Below the pieces are notes generated by a model. That model was not told the origin of the DNA. It ran no database searches and saw nothing but the letters and a program-made list of their open reading frames with translations. A program made the translations under genes and the position numbers. Positions 24,971 through 29,322 of a stretch of 29,322 nucleotides of DNA are shown here, piece by piece. The number at the start of each line of letters is the position of its first letter. Position 1 is the stretch's first letter. The stretch is from Chloroflexi bacterium TSY. GTDB taxonomy: Bacteria > Chloroflexota > Anaerolineae > Caldilineales > Caldilineaceae. Location of the stretch: NCBI GenBank assembly GCA_019217005.1, contig JAHBNG010000160.1, positions 1 to 29,322 on the forward strand. Reading direction: 5' to 3'.

Positions 24971-26416
24971 TTTACCTTTACTTTCTGGTAAAAGAAAAGA
25001 GATGAGAAATGTGACAAAAAGCGGTTAGCAGTTCATCCTAAAGGTAGAGAACCCAAAAAGGAGGAAGGAATGCTAACCGCGCCAGAAATAACTATAGCAG
25101 TACTGATGAATGTATTGCAAGTAACGCCGATGGGAACAAACGTAAATGTAATGCGTCTGATGTGGGCAATGCTGAATGGGTCGTTTCTGAAAAGTCGAGG
25201 AGCAATCCATAGCGCATTGAAAGAAAGCGGGTTTGAAGATGAGGAGCTCCGGCGAAGCTGGTGGAGCTTTCGATATGGATCATGGGATATCACAAGTCTG
25301 CTGGGGTCGTGGCAAGAAGAAGTGGAGTGGAAAGGGGAATGGGAGGCAAAAAAGTTAGAAGGGTACCGAGTGAAAAGCATAGATATCACAGGGTTCTGGC
25401 GACCGAAGCTGCAAGGGAAAGTGAACCGACTCTATAACTCAACGGCTCGTCGGGCATTGCCCGCGCTCATCTTTGGAGTGATGATAAGCTCGGGGGAGAT
25501 AGGCGGGAAGCGAGTGCCACTGCTCAAGGCAATCATGAGATGCACGGTTGGAACAAAGGAAAGTGAGTTTCGGAAAAAGCTGCTGACAGAGACGAAGAAA
25601 TCACTGGAGTCAGACGAAGTGGCGGTGGTCGATGCCGGGTTTACAATCAGAGAAATGCTAGAAAGCGGCATAGACCGATTTGTCCTGCGGAAGCCATTAA
25701 CTGCACAGTGCGCCGCAATGAGTTCCCAAACGCAAAGAAAAGGCAGACCACCTGAATATGGTGATATTGTGCGTCCGCTCTCGCAGCTATAAGGGAAAGC
25801 GACTCGAGGCTACAACTCCGGACTCGTCTGGTCGCTTTCTCTATAGTGGTCGCCTGATTTGCTATCAAGCATGGCACAATCTCGTCCCCAGAACAACCAA
25901 GGTGGATACAGCCAACCGTACCTACTCGATTTACGTCATTCAGGATCCGGCCTACAACACACCTTTGGTTTTGGCGACCGTTATGACTTTGCAGCCTGAA
26001 ACCATTTATCTTGTCTACCTGGAACGCTGGCCTGTTGAACATCCCCCCTTGGCTTCCAAGCAGATGATTGGCTTACATCGTCAATTTGTTCATGCCGATG
26101 AGGCTTGTTTCCGCTTACCTGAACTGGGGCTGCTTGCTGGCAATCTTCTTTCCCATTTAGCCGCTTCTCTTCCTCCCATACCGACTGGCTACTGGGATCG
26201 AGAGCCTCAATCCACTCCCGGCAGGCTGCGCCGTGTTCTCTCGAGTGCTCTTTTTCCAACTCCTGACCAACTCGACCCTGACTTTCGGAAAAAGGCCTCG
26301 GTTTCACACCATTTCCCTAAAGGCGTTCTCGCTCATCGCCGCCTCAATGCCGCTGCTTAAACTCCCTTTCGGTTTGCCCTTTGTCACTCAAGCCTTTACC
26401 AGAAAGTAAAGTTTAC
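24971..26416 (+). mobile_element. ~1.45-kb insertion sequence with TTTACTTTCTGGTAAA ends
   Basis: TTTACTTTCTGGTAAA (24977-24992) and its exact reverse complement (26395-26410) bound a single transposase gene. The similarity continues outward imperfectly as GTTTACC and the complement of GTTTACAC. The edges are approximate and no target duplication was seen. The IS sits between the sigma-factor gene and the DUF2760-Hsp70 operon. Confidence 0.75.
25070..26360 (+). pseudogene. DDE transposase split by a frameshift
   Basis: AGGAGGAAGG directly precedes ATG 25070. The first frame (to 25792) contains the likely catalytic Asp residues in SIDITGFWRPKL and VAVVDAGFTIREML. The second frame (about 25780-26360) contains YLERWPVEHPPLASKQMIGLHRQFVH with the likely Glu and a basic C-terminus. 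RPLS in the first frame joins SYKGKRLEATTPD in the second at about 25785. One extra base, or loss of a GC from GCGC, explains the break. The family is not one I can name. It may be IS4-like in fold. Confidence 0.75.
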
Positions 26417-26694
26417 ACTTTTGATACATAGATAAAAATCTATATGAGGTCATTTTCTGCCTGAGCATGGCTCAAAGTAGAAAATATAAACATCTTTTCT
26501 CTTTGCAAAAATGTAAACCTAATTGTCCGCCTAAAATGAACCACCCCACTTTCACGGGTCCTAATCATAAACGAAATGTAGTGAGATATATGTTCCTTTC
26601 CTGCATCTCTATGCTACAATTTGATGCAAAGAAGATGCCGACGGAGCATAGGTCAATTCCTGTTGATTTATTCTCAATAATAGAACTCATCTAT
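26411..26694. other. AT-rich intergenic stretch without a gene
   Basis: It contains an imperfect hairpin at 26452-26485 (ATTTTCT/AGAAAAT with GAGC/GCTC inside), which could end the transposase transcript. An 84-codon frame at 26467-26721 has no ribosome binding site or similarity and is not called. The stretch looks like spacer between the IS and the tandem repeat. Confidence 0.5.
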
Positions 26695-26929
26695 CAAAAG
26701 ATGATAGTGGCTGTCCGGTAAGTCATAGATAGTCAACGAATGCAAGATTCTCAGGCTGCGGCCAGAGTCTATACAAATCGTGTCGCTTAAACAGCAGCCA
26801 CGACCCAATAGATGAGCAAAAGATGATAGTGGCTGTCCGGTAAGTGATAGATAATCAACGAATGCAAGATTTTCAGGCTACGACCAGAGTCTATACAAAT
26901 CGCGTCACTTAACCCGCAGCCACGACCTA
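26695..26929. repeat. Two tandem ~122-bp units upstream of the DUF2760-Hsp70 operon
   Basis: Unit 1 starts at 26695 and unit 2 at 26817, both beginning CAAAAGATGATAGTGGCTGT and about 90 percent identical by eye. Each unit has GTGGCTGT near its start and the inverted form ACAGCAGCCAC or GCAGCCAC near its end, so each can fold as a stem. Unit 2 ends about 20 bases before the DUF2760 ATG. They may be regulatory duplications or nested MITEs. Confidence 0.75.
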
Positions 26930-26948
26930 AAAAAGAAAGAGACAATCA

Positions 26949-27638
26949 ATGCAAGAACAACGTTCATTTGCAATTCAAAGTTTGATCATCAGCCTCATTT
27001 TCAACACGGTTTTACTTGGGGTTATCTATTTTCTGGCCCCAACGATTTTCCAAGACTCGACCCAAATGGTAACGATTTTGAGCGCTGGTGGGGTCATCAC
27101 GCTGGGGCTATGGTTGCTGAATCTGTTTGTTGGTCGCCGGGAAGCAGCAACGGAAGCACATGCTGCCGCCACCATTGAAGCAAAAGCTGAGATAGAAAAG
27201 GCGGCTCAAGCAGCCGCTGAGGTAGCCAAAGCGCAAAAACCTGTTGAGCCGCCAGAAGCATCAGCCATCCAAATATTGTCGATCTTGCAGCGCAAGGGCC
27301 GCTTGATCGGTTTTCTGCAAGAGGATCTTACTGCATATGAAGACGCTCAGATCGGTGCAGCCGTACGGACCATTCACGAGGGATGCAAAGAGGCATTGGC
27401 GGAATCACTCACCATTGAGCCAATTTATTCCGAGACCGAAGGGAGCCGCGTGACGGTCGAATCTGGTTTTGACGCCAACACAGTGCGGTTGACGGGAAAC
27501 GTAACTGGAGCCCCCCCTTTCACGGGCGCATTGCAGCACCGGGGTTGGCGCGTCACTGATGTCAATCTGCCAAAACAAGTTGCTGACAAAGGTAAGGATA
27601 AAGTGTTGGCTCCAGCAGAAGTGGAGATTGGTGGTTGA
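26949..27638 (+). CDS. DUF2760 membrane-anchored protein
   Basis: The 229-aa protein has two N-terminal membrane helices (about residues 9-32 and 40-61). An Ala/Glu-rich coiled-coil linker follows (about 63-95). The DUF2760 domain comes next (about 105-220, including LQRKGRLIGFLQEDLTAYEDAQIGAAVRTIHEGCKEAL and GALQHRGWRVTDVNLP). The gene ends one base before the Hsp70-like gene, a pairing known from other bacteria. The domain's biochemical role is not established; it may bring the chaperone to the membrane. Two tandem repeats upstream occupy the promoter region. The closest upstream Shine-Dalgarno is a weak AAGAAAGAGA. Confidence 0.85.
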   Translation: MQEQRSFAIQSLIISLIFNTVLLGVIYFLAPTIFQDSTQMVTILSAGGVITLGLWLLNLFVGRREAATEAHAAATIEAKAEIEKAAQAAAEVAKAQKPVEPPEASAIQILSILQRKGRLIGFLQEDLTAYEDAQIGAAVRTIHEGCKEALAESLTIEPIYSETEGSRVTVESGFDANTVRLTGNVTGAPPFTGALQHRGWRVTDVNLPKQVADKGKDKVLAPAEVEIGG

Positions 27639-27639
27639 T

Positions 27640-29322
27640 ATGAATAACCCTCGCTACATTATTGGTATTGATCTTGGCACAACCCACTGCGTTTTGGCTT
27701 ACACACTGGCGGACCTGGATGAAAACGATGAGCCTGCGATCGAACTGTTTGAGATCCCTCAAATTGTTGCCCCGGGGGAATTACAGCCTCGACCACTGCT
27801 GCCATCTTTTTTGCTTTTGCCTGGACCACATGACGTTCCCGAAGAGGGATTGGCTTTACATTGGAATGCTGAAATTGATTACGCTGTCGGTGAGTTTGCG
27901 CGTGAACGAGGGAGTGAATTGCCGACAAGATTGGTTTCATCAGCCAAGTCCTGGCTTTGCCATCGAGGTGTTGACCGGACCAAAGCAATCTTACCTTGGG
28001 ATGCCCCGGAAGACGCTCGCCAGATATCACCGGTAGACGCGGCGGCGCGGCTTTTGGAACACATCCGCTACACGTGGAATGAGAAGATGGCAAGCGACGA
28101 TCCGGAGGCAAGCCTAGAACAGCAAGAAATCTATCTGACTGTCCCTGCGTCGTTTGATGCGGTGGCGCGCGAGTTGACGGTACAAGCCGCTCAGAACGCT
28201 GGTTTGTCCAACTTTACTTTGCTCGAGGAGCCACAGGCTGCGTTTTATTCCTGGCTGGAGAGTCAAGATGGTGGCTGGCGAGACCAGATTGAGGTCGGTC
28301 AATCGATTCTTGTCTGCGATGTCGGTGGCGGTACGACAGATCTCAGCCTCATCGAGGTGACCGAGCAAGAGGGTAATTTGGAATTACGCCGCGTCGCGGT
28401 TGGCGACCATATTTTGCTCGGCGGAGACAATATGGATCTCACGCTTGCTTATGCTGTGCGTGCTAAATTGGCGCAAGAAGGGACCCAGCTGGACAATTGG
28501 CAATTTCGTGGGCTTTGGCACAGCTGCCGCAAGGCCAAAGAACGTCTGCTGAGCGACCCAGATTTGGATGCCGAACCGATTGTGGTTCTTGGGCGTGGAT
28601 CATCTTTGATTGGCGGTACGATTCGGACTGAACTGGCGCGCGATGAAATCGAGACGATTCTTCTTCAGGGCTTCTTTCCGATTGGTGAAGCGACAGATTT
28701 TCCCGAAAAGAAAACACAGGTGGGTGTACGCGAGATGGGTTTACCATATGAGCAAGATCCAGCAGTGACGCGTCATCTGGCCGAGTTCTTGGGCAAACAA
28801 ATGGGCCAGCAAGATGAACAGCCCCTCTCGCAAGAACAAGCTGAAGAAGATGCTCCCACCCATGTTTCAACTCGCTACCCAGCGGCTGTTCTTTTCAATG
28901 GTGGTGTGATGAAGGCTGCATCGATGCGTGGCCAAGTCATCCTGGCTCTGCAAAAATGGAGTGGTCATGAGCTACGCGAATTAGAGTCTGCTGACCTGGA
29001 TACTGCTGTGGCAATGGGGGCTACATACTACGGTCTTGCTCGGCGCGGGCGCGGCATCCGCATCCGCGCGGGCACGGCACAGACATACTATATTGGTGTC
29101 GAGAGTTCCATGCCTGCTGTTCCGGGCATTCCAACACCTGTTAACGCTCTTTGTGTGGCTCCCTTTGGCATGGAGGAAGGAAGTGAGCTTGACATTCTCA
29201 ATCGTGACTTCGGTCTTATCGTCGGTGAACTAGCGGCCTTCCAACTTCTGGCCTCGACGACACGCAAGACGGATGAGGCAGGTCAAATGCTAGAGGATTG
29301 GAGTGGAGAAATCCAGGAGGTT
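27640..29322 (+). CDS. Hsp70-family ATPase (DnaK/YegD-like), partial at window end
   Basis: The frame is open from ATG 27640 to the end of the window (561 codons). Phosphate 1 motif GIDLGTTHCVLAY contains D11. Phosphate 2 motif VCDVGGGTTDLSLIEV contains D227 and D234. The adenosine motif LFNGGVMKA is also visible. A Gln/Glu-rich insert (about residues 385-405) precedes it, and the region after about 470 is not canonical DnaK substrate-binding sequence. This places it among the divergent Hsp70-like proteins that accompany DUF2760. The start follows the DUF2760 stop by one base, so the two genes are translationally linked. The C-terminus lies outside the window. Confidence 0.9.
   Translation, partial: MNNPRYIIGIDLGTTHCVLAYTLADLDENDEPAIELFEIPQIVAPGELQPRPLLPSFLLLPGPHDVPEEGLALHWNAEIDYAVGEFARERGSELPTRLVSSAKSWLCHRGVDRTKAILPWDAPEDARQISPVDAAARLLEHIRYTWNEKMASDDPEASLEQQEIYLTVPASFDAVARELTVQAAQNAGLSNFTLLEEPQAAFYSWLESQDGGWRDQIEVGQSILVCDVGGGTTDLSLIEVTEQEGNLELRRVAVGDHILLGGDNMDLTLAYAVRAKLAQEGTQLDNWQFRGLWHSCRKAKERLLSDPDLDAEPIVVLGRGSSLIGGTIRTELARDEIETILLQGFFPIGEATDFPEKKTQVGVREMGLPYEQDPAVTRHLAEFLGKQMGQQDEQPLSQEQAEEDAPTHVSTRYPAAVLFNGGVMKAASMRGQVILALQKWSGHELRELESADLDTAVAMGATYYGLARRGRGIRIRAGTAQTYYIGVESSMPAVPGIPTPVNALCVAPFGMEEGSELDILNRDFGLIVGELAAFQLLASTTRKTDEAGQMLEDWSGEIQEV

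Noticed and set aside
25070..26360. Programmed ribosomal frameshift in the DDE transposase
   Set aside because: There is no slippery A or T run at the junction near 25785, and the two parts need an extra base or loss of two; damage or read error is simpler.
26467..26721. 84-codon frame in the AT-rich gap
   Set aside because: No ribosome binding site, no similarity, and it runs into the tandem repeat.

Overview
The window looks like a piece of a mid-GC environmental bacterial chromosome, most likely Chloroflexota (Caldilinea-like) or a lineage with a similar gene repertoire such as Poribacteria. The hints are a secreted protein with a Leu-Pro-Leu 'IYLPLL' linker often seen in Chloroflexota exoproteins, a GPH sugar symporter, a formylglycine sulfatase, a PhyH oxygenase, a non-pyrrolysine MttB-family protein, a family III CoA-transferase, and a DUF2760-Hsp70 pair. 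The taxon is inferred from gene content only. No rRNA, tRNA or CRISPR array was found.

Layout. 1-2350 (+): sulfatase and an RluA-type pseudouridine synthase. 2470-3312 (-): PhyH dioxygenase, with an 80-bp MITE inserted just upstream of its ribosome binding site. 3333-3774: three small palindromic elements. 3926-5526 (+): an AAA ATPase/nuclease-like gene broken by two different MITEs. 5670-7193 (+): MttB-like methyltransferase. 10493-7308 (-): a co-directional block of family III CoA-transferase, broken Rpn nuclease, hotdog acyl-CoA hydratase and DUF433 protein. 12194-10821 (-): GPH/MFS transporter. 12195-12945: second copy of the 80-bp MITE plus two more palindromes. 16464-12946 (-): a 1172-aa secreted protein with an HEWMH...DEY metalloprotease-like motif. 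About 16575-18305 (+): a degenerate IS110-family element with a structured leader. 18434-22803 (+): a TPR-CHAT protease gene split by a 1756-bp insertion sequence. 23685-22819 and 24685-23900 (-): a zinc-finger anti-sigma-like protein and an ECF-like sigma factor. About 24971-26416 (+): another IS with a frameshifted transposase. 26695-26929: two 122-bp tandem units. 26949-29322 (+): DUF2760 membrane protein and an Hsp70-like ATPase that runs off the window end.

The most interesting unit is the TPR-CHAT protease / zinc-finger anti-sigma-like protein / sigma factor group at 18434-24685. Its parts resemble the protease, substrate and sigma factor of the type III-E CRISPR 'craspase' pathway, but no CRISPR component is visible. 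The simplest hypothesis is a CRISPR-independent proteolytic switch that frees a sigma factor. In this genome the protease gene is interrupted by an IS.

The second theme is small non-autonomous transposons. Two 80-bp copies have exact 8-bp target duplications. Two ~100-bp copies share their ends with the 1756-bp IS, so that IS probably mobilises them. Those two copies, and the IS transposase itself, differ from an intact state almost only by loss of single bases in homopolymer runs. That points either to sequencing error or to real slippage, and it matters for every frameshift call in this window.
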